A program made the position numbers and the translations under genes. Of a stretch of DNA of 64,000 nucleotides, positions 33,201 through 44,700 are shown in pieces. This stretch comes from Isoetes taiwanensis (lineage: Eukaryota; Streptophyta; Lycopodiopsida; Isoetales; Isoetaceae), in assembly GCA_021234155.1 (NCBI GenBank), contig JAJEKV010000472.1, positions 118,965 through 182,964 of the forward strand. The letters are read 5' to 3'. Within the stretch, counting starts at the first letter, position 1. Every line of letters starts with the position of its first letter. Under the pieces are notes generated by a model. That model was given only the letters and a program-made list of their open reading frames with translations. It did not search any database and was not told the DNA's origin.

Positions 33201-33700
33201 GGAATATTCCTTTCAATGTAATAAGGAATATTCCTTGTAACTATGGGTGCACTTAAACAAACTAATTGAAGGCAATAAGGAATATTCTTGATAACTAGGC
33301 ACTAAGGAATATTCCTTTCAATGCAAAAAGGAATATTCCTTTCAAGGTAATAGGAATATTCCTTGTAACTATGGGTGCACTTAAACAAACTAAAGAATAT
33401 TCCTTTGAAGGTAATACGGAATATTCCTGATAACTAGGCGCTAAGGAATATTCCTTTCAATGCAATAAGGAATATTCCTTCAAAGGTTATAAGGAATATT
33501 CCTGATAACTAGGCGCTAAGGAATATTCCTTTCAATGCAATAAGGAATATTCCTTCAAAGGTTATAAGGAATATTCCTTCAAAGGTTATAAGGAATATTC
33601 CTTCAAAGGTTATAAGGAATATTCCTGATAACTAGGCGCTAAGGAATATTCCTTTCAATGCAATAAGGAATATTCCTTTCAAGGTAATAAGGAATATTCC
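33201..33700. repeat. Array of 19 GGAATATTCC palindromes at 24/27-bp spacing
   Basis: Seventeen exact and two one-base-variant copies of the 10-bp palindrome start at 33201, 33225, 33279 (variant), 33306, 33330, 33353, 33394 (variant), 33418, 33445, 33469, 33493, 33520, 33544, 33568, 33592, 33616, 33643, 33667 and 33691. Most spacings are 24 or 27 bp. Spacers are of a few repeated types (TTTCAATGCAATAA, TTCAAAGGTTATAA, TGATAACTAGGCGCTAA). Each unit contains GAATATTC, matching the GAAnnTTC core of heat-shock elements. Confidence 0.9.
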
Positions 33701-34358
33701 TTGTTATCTCTATATTGTTGACTCACGCTTTACCAAACACAATATGCATAGGTACACAATATGCCTTAACATAATCCATTCATTTGGCATTTGTTGATTT
33801 GGCAATTGTTGATTTGGTAACATGTGGAACATTGAATGCATGTGGGATATTTGAGCCCATTACTAAAAAAAGGGTGGACTAGGATTACATCTTGGACAGT
33901 TATGACGGCGGCACATGGCGAAGATTACAAGCCCGGTGAGCCATAACTTTTCAACATCTAATCTCTATCCACACTTATCAATGAAGCAAACAAAACCCTA
34001 CTTATATATGCGCCACGACTTTTTGTGATATATGCATGTGGGATATTGCTAACTTTGTGTTAGGATTGTGCTAAGCGCATACCAAGCAATTGGTCTCATA
34101 ATATGGTTCAACCTATCCATTTTACATTTGCAAAAATTTTGAGGTGGGTGGATCGGCTCCCGAGGTGTGAAATCGTATGCATGGATACATCCCTTTCCTC
34201 TTCTGTCTAATTCCCAAAACAAAATCGTATGCATGCAAACATCCCTTTTATTCCCAAAATTCTGCCCTGCAGCTTCATTCCGTCCATTCCGTCCCCATCG
34301 TCTATTCCGCCATCTCCTTCACTCCTTCCCCATTCCGTCCATCTCCTTCACTTCCGCC
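33701..34358. other. No gene recognised
   Basis: AT-rich spacer between the palindrome array and the small frame at 34359. Confidence 0.4.
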
Positions 34359-34681
34359 ATGGCCAAGTTCAAGACCACACTCGCAGAACACTATCCCGCC
34401 ATTGTGCTGCTCCTCCCCGCCAAAGACGGTCCTCCTCTTCCTCCGGAGGATCCGTGTCTTCCTCCGGAGAATCCGTGTCTTCCTCCGGAGGCCACCCGGT
34501 TACAGTCAGGGCGAAGTTCACTCCACCAGAGGTGGAGAAGCTCATCATGGATCATCAGGCTGTCGCTTCGTTGCGGGTGATCGAGTGGGTGCATGAGGCT
34601 TACCTCGACGAGGAGCGACTCCTCGAAATGAAGATGTATGCCATGGAGGGCGACCTTCATATAGAGCTGAAGATGGCCTGA
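34359..34681 (+). CDS. Possible small gene with 21-bp coding repeats (doubtful)
   Basis: A good ATG context (CCGCCATGG at 34359-34361) opens MAKFKTTLAEHYPAIVLLLP. Then come three in-frame copies of a 21-bp unit encoding LPPE plus DPC, NPC and ATR variants. In this frame the protein ends at 34580 with an R/S-rich tail. A second frame to 34681 looks more protein-like at the C-terminus (FTPPEVEKLIMDHQAVASLR, ending LHIELKMA). A frameshift inside the repeat is possible. Function unknown. The region is more GC-rich than its surroundings, which mildly supports coding. Confidence 0.3.
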
Positions 34682-35224
34682 AGATCAAGCCTTGTTTAAA
34701 TTTTTGTAATCCCTGATTTCAATTTTTTTGGCAATAGTCCTTGTGACTATTCTTTGTAAAGCTTTTTAATTAAATACAGAACTTGTTTTGCAATAGTCCT
34801 TGTGACTCCATTTTTTGTAAAGCTTTTTCATTAATGACAGAACTCCTCTTCTCTCATTTATTTGTGACTATTTTTTTTGCTTTAACTGTTATCTGAGTTT
34901 CCACTGTTCTTTTAGTTAACTGAACTATTTCTATCCTTTTCTGTATAGATATAAGAAACATGTTTGGTACTTAGTTTGCAACTCAAGTTTTTGGTGCAAC
35001 TCAAGTTAATGACAGTTTAAATTTTGTCATTAATTATAAAATGCAAAGTACAATTACTGAAATAGTATACCAAAACAAACATTAAAGCCAACAAGGAATT
35101 TCAAGGTGCATAATTTATGATCTGCACACTAACAAAATATGGTAACCAACAGCCAATAGGAAAATATGTTCAGAGTATTTTAATTCTTTAAATGCATCTT
35201 GAAGCATCTGAAGCATCTGAAGGT
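34682..35224. other. No gene recognised
   Basis: AT-rich. A phrase containing CAATAGTCCTTGTGACT is duplicated near 34733 and 34791. Confidence 0.4.
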
Positions 35225-35392
35225 GGTATGATGTGGTGTTGTGGAGTGTGGTGGTGGGGTGTGTGGTGGTGGTGGTGTGGTGTTGTGGTGGTGGTGGTGG
35301 TGTGGTGTGGTGTTGTGGATTGTGGTGTGATGTGGTGTGGTGGAGTGTGGTGGTGGTGGTGAAGTGTGGTGGAGGGGTGTGGTGTGGTACAA
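35225..35392. repeat. GT-rich low-complexity tract (TGG/TGTGG)
   Basis: Almost entirely GGTG, GTGT and GTTGT words on the plus strand. Histidine/proline/threonine or valine/glycine frames here are artefacts of the simple sequence. Confidence 0.9.
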
Positions 35393-36123
35393 GGTCACAA
35401 AATATATCAGTCGAAACAATCAAGTAACTGTTTTGATTGACCAAAAAGGGTACAAGGCTTCTTTAAATCAGAAATCTTTTTTCTTCAAAAAAAAAAAACT
35501 TACATAGTCATAAAGTATACTATCAGTAGTATACTATTCAGCATAGTGTCATCTACACATTCCTTATGATAGGAAATGTGAACACAAATGTGAACAAAAA
35601 GATATATATAAGCCTGTTACATAGTTCATCTTGCAAAATCAGATACTCAGACTCATGATCAGCTCAAAAATCAGAGGATTGCTGGCTGGTACGTTCTTTC
35701 GGATTGGCATCACAATGCATGACCAAAGCATCTATTAGAAATTGTCGTCGTGATGTATGTATTCATGAGAGAACCATTTAGATGTAATCTGTGACATCCA
35801 TAAATAAGGTTAGAAATATTTAAAGGAACATGAGATGCAGTACATACAAGGGAAGGCATACAACTTACTTCCATATCTCTACCAGAGACAAGAGCTTCAA
35901 CATATTTGTGCATAAATCCCATCACATACAACCCACATGATGTTAAATCGGACTCTTTGTGGCACCTCTACTTGTGAATCCGATTAACATTATTTCTCTT
36001 CATGAAATCGGCCTCTAGATACTTGACCGATCGATGTGGTTAACATTTGTGTGTGCAACCTACATATCACGAAATTTAGCGGCCCGAATTAGCGAAGAAA
36101 AGCAAAGCAACAACTTAAAGTAT
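35393..36123. other. Spacer, possibly 3' part of the minus-strand gene
   Basis: No assigned gene. A minus-strand frame at 35710-35931 (GFMHKYVEALVSGRDM) could be a downstream exon of the Ulp1-like gene but has no recognisable motif. Confidence 0.3.
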
Positions 36124-37531
36124 TACATACCCTTTGATTGCTTTTTCGTTCGTCGTGATAACCCTCGTAAGAGGATTCAAGATGTGAATTCCTAGTGCGC
36201 GGTAGGATCTTGGAATCGGATGGTGCGGCGTAAAAACAGCCAAAGACAAAATGGTCATTCTCAAGGATAGGTGCAAGGATATGATGGCATTTAGCTACCA
36301 CAATCCCTTCATCCCCTGATTTCACTATTTCAATGACATTCAGTGACCTTTCTTTTGCTGCTGGTAGCTTCTCTAAACCTTATATAGTTGTAAGCAGGAT
36401 AAAAAAAGATTTTGCTCTTCCACTCGAAAGGCAATGTCTCATACAAGCACCTGGATTAGATTAAGATTAACATTAGAGACAAGGAATAGCAACAAATACA
36501 GCTCGGTTACAACCAGGTTATTACCTGCCATAAAGATCCACTAAGCGGCTACTCATTTTAGAGTTAGTTGCACATAAAATTGCTATGTCGATGCAACCAC
36601 TTTCATTTCAAATTGAGACGGACAGGTTCTTGAATGGCGTGAATGGCGTAAATTCCATAAGTTTATCCTTGTCATCATTTCTGTTGTCAGATCCAAGATG
36701 TTAGTGTCATATTAACAATTGATCCATGACAATAAAGCATAAATTGATACCTTCCAATCTCTGTTTCTAGTGGTTTAGACCTGCAAAACGAGTAAAATAT
36801 AATAAGCTACTGAAGTATAAGTAAGTCAATGTGATCTAGCAATTACCGTTTTTGTGGATGTCCCCGCCTCGGGTTTGCACTCTCTTTCTTCCAAATTGTT
36901 TTGGCATCGGCTTTGACCATAAATTTAGTCGCGTTGCCTTGGCTGCAATCTCCAAGGCTTCTTCAACATCATCTAGCTCCTTTGAATCGCCGCAAGTCTC
37001 GAAGACAAGAAAGTGCTTCATTCTAATGTTTTGAAAGCAAGACAAAAAAAGAAACACGTACCTGCCAAAGAACAAGCCTTTTCCTCAACTTGAACTTCAA
37101 CAGCAGCTTCAGGACTGTTTTCAATGTCGTCACCAACATCTTCAGTAATTTTATCTGTAAACACGTCAACGTAAGTTTCAAAATACAAAAAAAAAAAAAA
37201 AATAGAAACCCCAAAAAAGGAGAGAGAATTACTTTCTGGGCTTTCAGCTAGTTGCTCCAATAATAGCAGCTCGGCTTCAACAGGTGGGATCTCTTTTTGG
37301 AAAACAACCTCTGCTGCAAAATATTGAACATTAGTGAACTCTAACTACAACAGATGCAATCTTAATGTAATCAGAATGTAATCACCCTACCTTCCACATA
37401 CCCCTCTGTCTCCAAATCCTGCACTGATTGCTTATGAGTTGTTGCAATTCTCAAAGGTGATGTAGATGTGGATGGACTTCCAACATCGATAGCAGCAGCA
37501 TCTTTTGTGCCAGGTTCAGCAATTGGGATGT
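36124..37531 (-). CDS. Multi-exon gene with possible Ulp1-like protease end
   Basis: Several exons with good splice signals can be read: 37531-37391 (acceptor TTCTCAG, donor GGAAG then GTAGGG), about 37311-37233, 37154-37062 (acceptor GTTTACAG, donor GCAG then GTACGTG), 37022-36847 and 36450-36379. Translations are coherent: IPIAEPGTKDAAAIDVGSPS, an acidic EDVGDDIENSPEAAVE, KHFLVFETCGDSKELDDVEE, LYETLPFEWKSKIFFYPAYN. A following stretch (36370-36124) reads CHHILAPILENDHFVFGCFY then DSKIL. A hydrophobic-PI...H pattern followed by DS is reminiscent of C48 (Ulp1/SENP) SUMO-protease catalytic domains. The Cys motif was not found, and there is a stop near 36620, so the gene may be decayed or misassembled by me. 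Ulp1-like genes are often carried by plant DNA transposons. Confidence 0.45.
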
Positions 37532-38528
37532 CTGAGAATGGTAAATGCAACCCCTTCCCAATAACATTCTTCTTTTCACCTACAACATGAGATTTTGCTA
37601 TATTCAGAACTTAAGCATAGTGCACGAAACATGAATTGTTTAGTTTACCCTCGAGTTTTACTTCTTCCTTTCTTGATACTACCCATGTGCGCATTGACAC
37701 AATTGGGTGTCAATAAGAAATGTAAACACTTGATTCGAGAATCAAGGGGAGATGTAGAGTAGATAGAAGCAAAATTTGAAGAAAAAACAATCGGATGCAA
37801 ATCAAAAACAGTAACAAATGTTAATTACATGCAAGTAGGTTTTACTACGTGCAAACTTTTCTGCTGATAATGTAACGACAAAATAGAAGTACATTAGTGT
37901 ACATAGCTATCACAATGTAAAGGAAAACCAAATACTAAATTCAAATGCATTTCAGAACAAAATATTTTATCAATACACCCTATCAAATACATCATCCAGC
38001 ATTGAATGTAAAGGAAAGTCAAATACCAAATTCATATGCATTTCTGATCACATGTAAATGCAAAGTACAGTCAATGCAATACACCCTATTAATACACCCT
38101 GTAAAGGAATTCCAGAAAAGCACTTCATGGCACATGTAAATGTAAAGTACAGAAGCAAATACATTTCCTCTTTACAGTAAAGACAAAACCACGCCAAATC
38201 AAATGTTAATACAGTTATGTACATGATGGAAACTAACTACATCTAAGTACACTCAAACTAATTATGTAATCAAAATAGAAATAGATGTACCTTCGAAAGG
38301 GATTCCTAAGCAGTGTCGCAGGTCCTCGGACCATGAACAATCATGTACACATGTATTCGTCGTTGAAACCCTGAATACAAGACAAAATAGACAATATGTA
38401 TGACCACAAAGTGGAGATATTACCATGGTCGAGTCAAGGCAATCATTGCATTCTTTGCCGCAAGTATTGCTTATATGTGAGAATGAAGCCGCCCGCCTTC
38501 TTTGCGAGTATGGGAGCTGGCTGCAGGC
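37532..38528. other. Probable introns or spacer of the minus-strand gene
   Basis: AT-rich sequence between exons and the coiled-coil frame. Short minus-strand pieces (VYIAGF-like fragments and Ala/Ser-rich snippets) could be small exons, but I cannot define them. Confidence 0.3.
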
Positions 38529-39226
38529 CTATCGGTCCGATCTTTCCAAATGCTTAGTCATCTCCTTTATTCTATTCTCACAGCGGTTGGAATTAACTTC
38601 CAAATCCTTGCTGATTTTTTCAATGGCGACTTCTAATTCTTGCAAATCAGCCTTTAAACAATCAATGGGAATCATTAGAGCATCTAAGTCAGCAATATAA
38701 CTTGATTTCTCCTCCTCTAAATGGGATGCCAAAGCCATTTGCACATCAATTGGCTTCCCGCTTGCTTTTAAACCTGCCATAATGCTGAACTGCTCACATA
38801 TTTTTGCATCTTTACTATGCACAAGTCTTGTCAAGAAGCTCTTATCACTCTCATGCTTCAACAGTTCAATTTCCATTGTTTTCCTTTTCTCTTTTAAAGT
38901 CTGTATTTCATCAAGCATGGAGGCAGAATCTAATGCTCTTGTTTCCCTCCACATTTTCATCATTTCCAACTGCTGCCCCAATTCTACCTGAGGCATACAT
39001 TTAATAGCTTTAACATTGGAAGACTTTACTGTAGCTAATTCTGTCAGGTCAGATTCTTTTTGAGAGCCTTTTGAATGAAGACTTGCACTTGCTTTCACCT
39101 CATCCCAATCAATGCTTACTCCTTTGTAATGAAGTGCATATGCTCGGGCAAAATACAATGGAATGTGATGATTTGCAATGTCCTTCCTACAAAAAACGTG
39201 CTCATACACGAAAAAAAAATCGCCAT
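38529..39226 (-). CDS. Coiled-coil protein of the DNA transposon
   Basis: A 230-residue frame ends at TAG 38529-38531. It has no in-frame ATG at its start, so it is probably an internal exon or truncated. It begins DGDFFFVYEHVFCRKDIANH with YFARAYALHYKG, a pattern I associate with transposon-borne proteins of the plant mobile-domain type, though this is weak. From about residue 70 to the end it is a long heptad-like helix rich in K, E and L (EIQTLKEKRKTMEIELLKHE; LQELEVAIEKISKDLEV). It lies upstream of, and on the same strand as, the possible Ulp1-like gene and may belong to it. Confidence 0.45.
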
Positions 39227-39562
39227 CCAACCGGGCTTAATCACGACTCTTGATACCCCCTAACAAATAGGGGCTTCATAACCCCAAACATCTGCACTAT
39301 TTGCACTAGCCCCGGAAACATGCTATCAAAATTGTTGCTCCTAAGTCGCCTCGATGCTTACCTTGTCAAACTTCGGGCGGCAAGACCTCCCCGATCGAAG
39401 AAGACCCACTCTTGAGTTTTGGCGGCAGTTCTAGTGGGAGACCTTGGCATGGGCTTTTCTGAGGGTTTGTTTATGAGGGAGATTTCCTTGAGATGTCTTT
39501 GTTCCAAAGCTGCTTCGTCATGATCTCTTCCCCGGTACTTCGGGATCTCGAAAATGCAAGCT

Positions 39563-39672
39563 TTTGGCTATGGAGGTCCTGATCTTGGCTATGGAGGTTC
39601 GAATATGGATGTCAAGCTTTCGGCTATGGAGGTTCGAATATGGATGTCAAGCTTTTGGCTATGGAGGTTCGA
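39563..39672. repeat. Tandem repeat of about 37 bp (GGCTATGGAGGTTCG units)
   Basis: Four GGCTATGGAGGT starts with GAATATGGATGTCAAGCTTT between the later ones. It lies near the right TIR of the 10.8-kb element, so it may be a subterminal repeat. Confidence 0.75.
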
Positions 39673-39840
39673 GCGGGAGGAAGGTTGAACAGAGCGCGGG
39701 AGGAGAGTTCAAAATTATTTGCCCATTAATGATTCATTCCAAGAATAATAATTTCTGGGGGGGAGGGATTTCCTTACATTTTGAATTTGTAAATGTAAAA
39801 TACGGGCACTTTTTTTGCCCACCCTTTCATGCTTCTACCC

Positions 39841-41010
39841 TACGGGGACTTTTCCCTCCCATGGCAACCATCTAGCCATGAGCAGGGCCCTCCGTCTAAC
39901 TCGGGCCATCTATGGAGAGATGCTCGAGTGAAGGACACAGAGGGGTCATTCGGCCCACGCCTTCAATGGGGCTCCTATGTCGCGGAAGCGTGAATACAAG
40001 GTTAGCATACAACATAATCATATCATAAATACCACCACGAAGGGCGGCACATCCATCCAACTGATAATAACAGAGAAGATACATTCAATACTAGAGAAAA
40101 CACCCCAAACCCATGGTTCTACCCCGGCTCAGACTCCAGTGAGGATCGACTGACGGCTAGGTCTCAAGAGGTCAGCAGACCGAATCTTGGCATGGCGTTG
40201 GCTGGCATAGAACATTGGCTAGGGTTGTCCACTCCATCCGCCCCTCTTGTGCACACTTTGCAGATGAGTCGAATCATGCTATGGCATCACTATAGCCTTC
40301 CGGAGACGCCTACTCAAGGTATCACCCTTCGAGCCTACTCCAGGGTTCATGAAGCCCTGGTCCGATGAGGCAGGTCAGGGAAGTGTCCCATTCCAGGATC
40401 GCAGCGGTTCCATGGGTGAGCTAGAGAATACGTGCCGCATCAGCGACCCCCGCATCCCTACCCGACTTACTCACCCTAAATCTACTCAAAGTACAGGATG
40501 CCCTATACGGGTCACACCTCTACACCCAGGGAGTGTCAGACCCATACCTGGCCCTCTACGGGTGGCGGGCCATCGGAGCCTAGCCCTTTGTGAAGAGTCC
40601 TGGGAGCCTTGTATGTTCGTGCAAGACCCCACCCCCACTTCACCACTGCGTCCCTTCTCTGGTGCTAAGCAATCCCATAACATCCATGACTCGGTGGTCT
40701 CTTGTGCACAGGCCGCATTAATTGGGAATTAAAGGAGCTACTAGGAGCATACTAAAGCATAAGGCACAGAGGTCTCTACCCCCCTCTAATCCCTGCTTTA
40801 CGGAAGGCTAACAGAAATACTTTCATAGATTCATCCATCCATTCATAATAAACATAATCCATAATTGAAATGTAGTCCTAATTATCAGAGAAGGGTTAAT
40901 CCTAAGCTAGAACAACCCAAGAAGACTCAGAGAACTTTGACTAAAGCACTAGCCTTAGAGATATCAAACTAGACTGTCTACTAACCCGAGTTTCGACTTG
41001 ATCCATTATC
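39841..41010 (-). repeat. Gypsy 5' LTR, middle piece
   Basis: From TACGGGGACTT (39841) the sequence matches the 3' LTR to 40217 and then continues as LTR sequence absent from the 3' copy. It carries no gene. The reading frame seen in 40349-40732 has no family match. It ends at the ATCCATTATC repeat (41001-41010), where copia starts. Confidence 0.75.
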
Positions 41011-41714
41011 ATGGGGTGGCTCCATCTTCTAAGGCTTGGGTGTTTAGCAAACTTGGGCACTCAACAACCGCTTCAGCAACTTGGGCGCTCAGCTGCTCCT
41101 CCTCCTGGCTCGATTTTGATGAATTTAAGAACAATTTCACTTGTATAATGGTCTCTACACCCTTAGTCAAACAAAGCACCTTCTTCTGGAATCAAACTTT
41201 AAGCAATGGATACACAAGTCAGCATAAACTTTGAACCTATAGAACTATTTGATCAATAAACCATAGGAACAATTATTGAGAGTTACTGTTCATTCGTGCA
41301 TTGACTCAAACACTGTAGAAGTATTGACTGAAAATCATTCGACAATGGTTCGATCTTTAATTCAATCCATAGACCCAAGCCTTGCCGGAATTGCCTGTAA
41401 TTCACACTATATTTGTTTGTTCCAAGTTTCTCTATATGTACAGTGATCGGATCGTCGGTTTAGGCTCCAGAATCTGCCGATCATGAGCTGGAACATTTTG
41501 AATGGTTTTGGCTCCATTTCGGTAGCCTTAGCCGTCTCAAATAAAATTAGTAACAATATTAAACCATGGTTCCATGGTTTCAAGTTTTATATTTACACAA
41601 GTAGCTAGGCCATCGAAAAATTTATCTTTGACCTAGTTAGTATGCTGGCTCCCATAGTTGTATGATACAACTTCACCTAGAAATATATGATGAACAACTT
41701 CTTAAATCCCAACA
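41011..41714 (-). repeat. Copia 3' LTR (left limit inferred)
   Basis: The right boundary is firm because the polypurine tract abuts AACA (41711-41714), the reverse of an LTR starting TGTT. Read on minus, a TATA-like ACATATAG lies inside. The left limit is placed at the direct repeat ending 41010. Confidence 0.65.
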
Positions 41715-41784
41715 CTCCTCCTTCATCATATATTTCTGCATCTTTCTGAAACCTGGTGCAGTTCTAGCTCCATTCACTGTATTT

Positions 41785-44700
41785 TTAACTGCCTTTTGCA
41801 TCATGAAAATTTTCTCCTGTAACATTCATCTGCTGCTTGAATTTTGTGAATTTACTTTCAACAAGAGCTTTTGTGAGGATGTCTGCTGTCTGATTTGATG
41901 TATGAACATAACTCATCTGTATATAACCTTTAGCTGCCAAATCCCTTATAAAATGAACATTCAATTCAATGTGTTTGGTCCTGTCATAATCTACAGGATT
42001 TTTTACAATCGCCATACAACTCTGACTATCAATGAAAATATGTGTTGGTTTTTCTTGACCACAATCCAACTCATTCATTAGCCTTCTTAACCATGCAATC
42101 TCTTTGGCAACCAAAGATGCAGCCACATACTCAGCTTCAGCTGTGGACATTGCTATGGCTTTCTGCTTTTTTGTTCTCCATGCTATAGTGCCACCTCCTA
42201 ACATTACTACATATCCTGAGGTAGACTTTCTGCAGCTTAAATCTCCTCCCCAGTCAGCATCACTAAAAGCCTCCATGGTCAAGTTTGTTGAACTGTAAGT
42301 TAGGCCATTGTTCATAGTACCTTTTAAGTACCTAAGTACCCTTTTTCCAGCTATCCAATGCTGCTTGCTAGGATTGTGATTTCTTCTGCTAAGGATATTA
42401 ACAGCATATGCAATATCTGGTCTTGTGTTGTTTGCTAAGTAAAGCAAGCATCCAACCAGAGCTCGATAAGGAATTTCCTTCATTTCTTTTCTTTCAGTTT
42501 CTGAAATTTCTTCTTCTGCAGTCAGCTTATGGCCTGGAACTATTGGGGTCTTAACAGTGTTGGCATGATCAAGGTTGAACCTTTTCAACATATTGTCTAT
42601 ATTTCTATGTTGTGTAAGCTTCAAAATCTTTTCCTGCCTGTTTCTTGTGACTTCTATTCCAAGAAAATGTTTTAACTCACCAAGATCTGACATTCTGAAC
42701 CTGCTCTTAAGTATCTCTTTGCAATGATTCAAACATGACTTGTTGTTTGCAAACATAATGCAATCGTCCACATAAAGTGCAATTATGCAGTATTCTCCAT
42801 TTTTGAACTTGTATAAGTTGCCATCATTTTGTAACTTTTCAAACTTCTGTTCTCTAAGATACTTGTCAATGCAATTGTACCATTCCCTGGGTGATTGCTT
42901 TAGGCCATATACAGCCCCATTCAATTTCCATATTTTGTTTTCTCCTTGCTCAAAGCCAGCTGGTTGCCTGAGATATACATTCTCCTCCAATTTTGCATTT
43001 AGGAATGCAGTCTTTACATCCATATGATGCACTTCCAAATCCAGAGCATTGGCTATTGATAATAGCATTCTAAGGCTAGTCAATTTGACAATTGGAGAAT
43101 AAGTCTCCTCATAATCCTCTCCCTTTTTCTGGGTAAATCCCTGAGCCACTAGTCTAGCCTTGTGTTTCAAACTGCCATCTGCATTTATCTTTAACTTGAA
43201 AAGCCATTTGCTGCCTATTAGATGTTTGTCTGCAGTGTTTTCCACAATATCATAATTATGTGTTACCTTGCAAGAGCCCATCTCCTCATTCATTGCATTT
43301 ATCCACATTTCTTTGTCTGAACTAGTCAACACCTCCTCATATGACCTCGGGACACTATCATCCTCTGTTATGCTCAGAATCTGATCATGATCTACATGTA
43401 AACCTTGTAATCTTCTGCTTTTCCCTGTCTCAGTCCTGCCATATCTGTCCAGGTCTATGTGAGTGTCCTCTAACAGTTTGTCAGCCTGATTTTTCCTTTG
43501 TTTCTCAAATTGGTTATTTGGTTGCTCTTCATGTTCATCTGCTGCACTTTCTTCTTGAATATGCTTAGCTGCAGTTTCAGTTAGATTATCATCCTTTGAT
43601 GAGTCGTTATCATCTAAGTCCAACTTCGTAAGGTCCTTGACCTGATTTTCCATTTGTTTTGCTGTTCTTTCCTGCTTGTCAATATCTGCTCCATTTGTTT
43701 CATAGTTTCTCATTCTGTCCTTATAAATAATATTCTCGTTGAATAAGACATCTCTGCTAATAATTATATGCTTAGTGATTGGGTTATAAATCCTATAACC
43801 TTTTGCTTCCTCGTCATATCCTACTAAATAACCTACTTCAGCTTTGTTGTCCAATTTCTTCCTTAATTCATGAGGAATGTGGACATAAGTTAAGCATCCA
43901 TACGTTTTGAACCTGTCATAATCAATCTTTTCATCATCATTAAACCAGAGGTTTTGAGGTACATTACCTTTAATGGCAGCAGTAGGAAGTTTGTTTTGAA
44001 CAAGCGTGGCAGTTTTCAAAGCCTCCTCCCATAGATAGTTTGGAATTCCACTTTGTTTGATCATAGACCTAACAACATCCATGAGTGTCCTATTTTTCCT
44101 CTCGGCCACTCCATTTTGTTGGGGGCTAAACCTGCAAGTCATCTGTCTTTTAATGCCATTAGCAATGCAAAACAGTCTAAACTTTGTGGACAAATATTCT
44201 CCTCCTCGATCTGACCTTATACACTTTACTTTGTTGCCAGTTTCTCTTTCTACCTCTGCTACATATTGTTTAAAGGCTTGTAATGCTTGAGATTTTCTTG
44301 CAAGGCAGTAAACTTTGCATTTTTGAGAGTAATCATCTATAAAGGTAATGAAGTACCTTTTATTTGATCTGCTCCTTATGTTCAGAGGTCCACAAAGGTC
44401 TGTATGTACTAATTCTAGTACATGTTTAGCTCTATTTGCTGACTTCTTGAATGGCAGCCCGTTTATTTTACCAAGCATGCATCCTTCACACATAAATTTG
44501 TCTGACTTATCATCTCTGCAAGAAATCCATCCCTTTTTTGCCAAGTATTTAATATTGTTGCAATGAGTGTGAGCTAACCTGTTATGCCATAACTCTATAT
44601 CAGAATTAATAATGCAATTTATGCTACTTTTAATTGCTCCCTCCATTTGAAATAGATTACCAAACCTTTTGGCATAAAACTTCAATATATTATCAAGATA

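Larger units (their letters stand above)
29056..39840. mobile_element. 10.8-kb DNA transposon with 21-bp TIRs in the gypsy LTR
   Basis: Termini are exact 21-bp inverted repeats starting GGGTAGAAGCATGAAAGG (29056-29076 and 39820-39840). Flanks are TATG (29052-29055) and TACG (39841-39844). The uninterrupted LTR at 10701-10720 shows a single TACG at this spot, so the duplication is 4 bp with one CpG-type transition (alternatively TA). Contents: a decayed plus-strand transposase-like gene (29500-31881), an unknown two-exon gene (32376-32961, minus), a palindrome array (33201-33700), a small frame (34359-34681), and a minus-strand multi-exon gene with a possible Ulp1-like end (36124-39226). A 4-bp duplication fits Sola-type elements, but I cannot confirm the superfamily. 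Confidence 0.85.

Noticed and set aside
33201-33700. CRISPR-like array
   Set aside because: The repeat is a 10-bp palindrome and the spacers are themselves repeated and only 13-17 bp; there are no cas genes and the context is a plant genome.
35115-35444. His/Pro/Thr-rich and Val/Gly-rich frames
   Set aside because: Artefacts of the TGG/TGTGG low-complexity tract.
40349-40732. 127-residue plus-strand frame
   Set aside because: Lies wholly in gypsy LTR sequence and has no motif.
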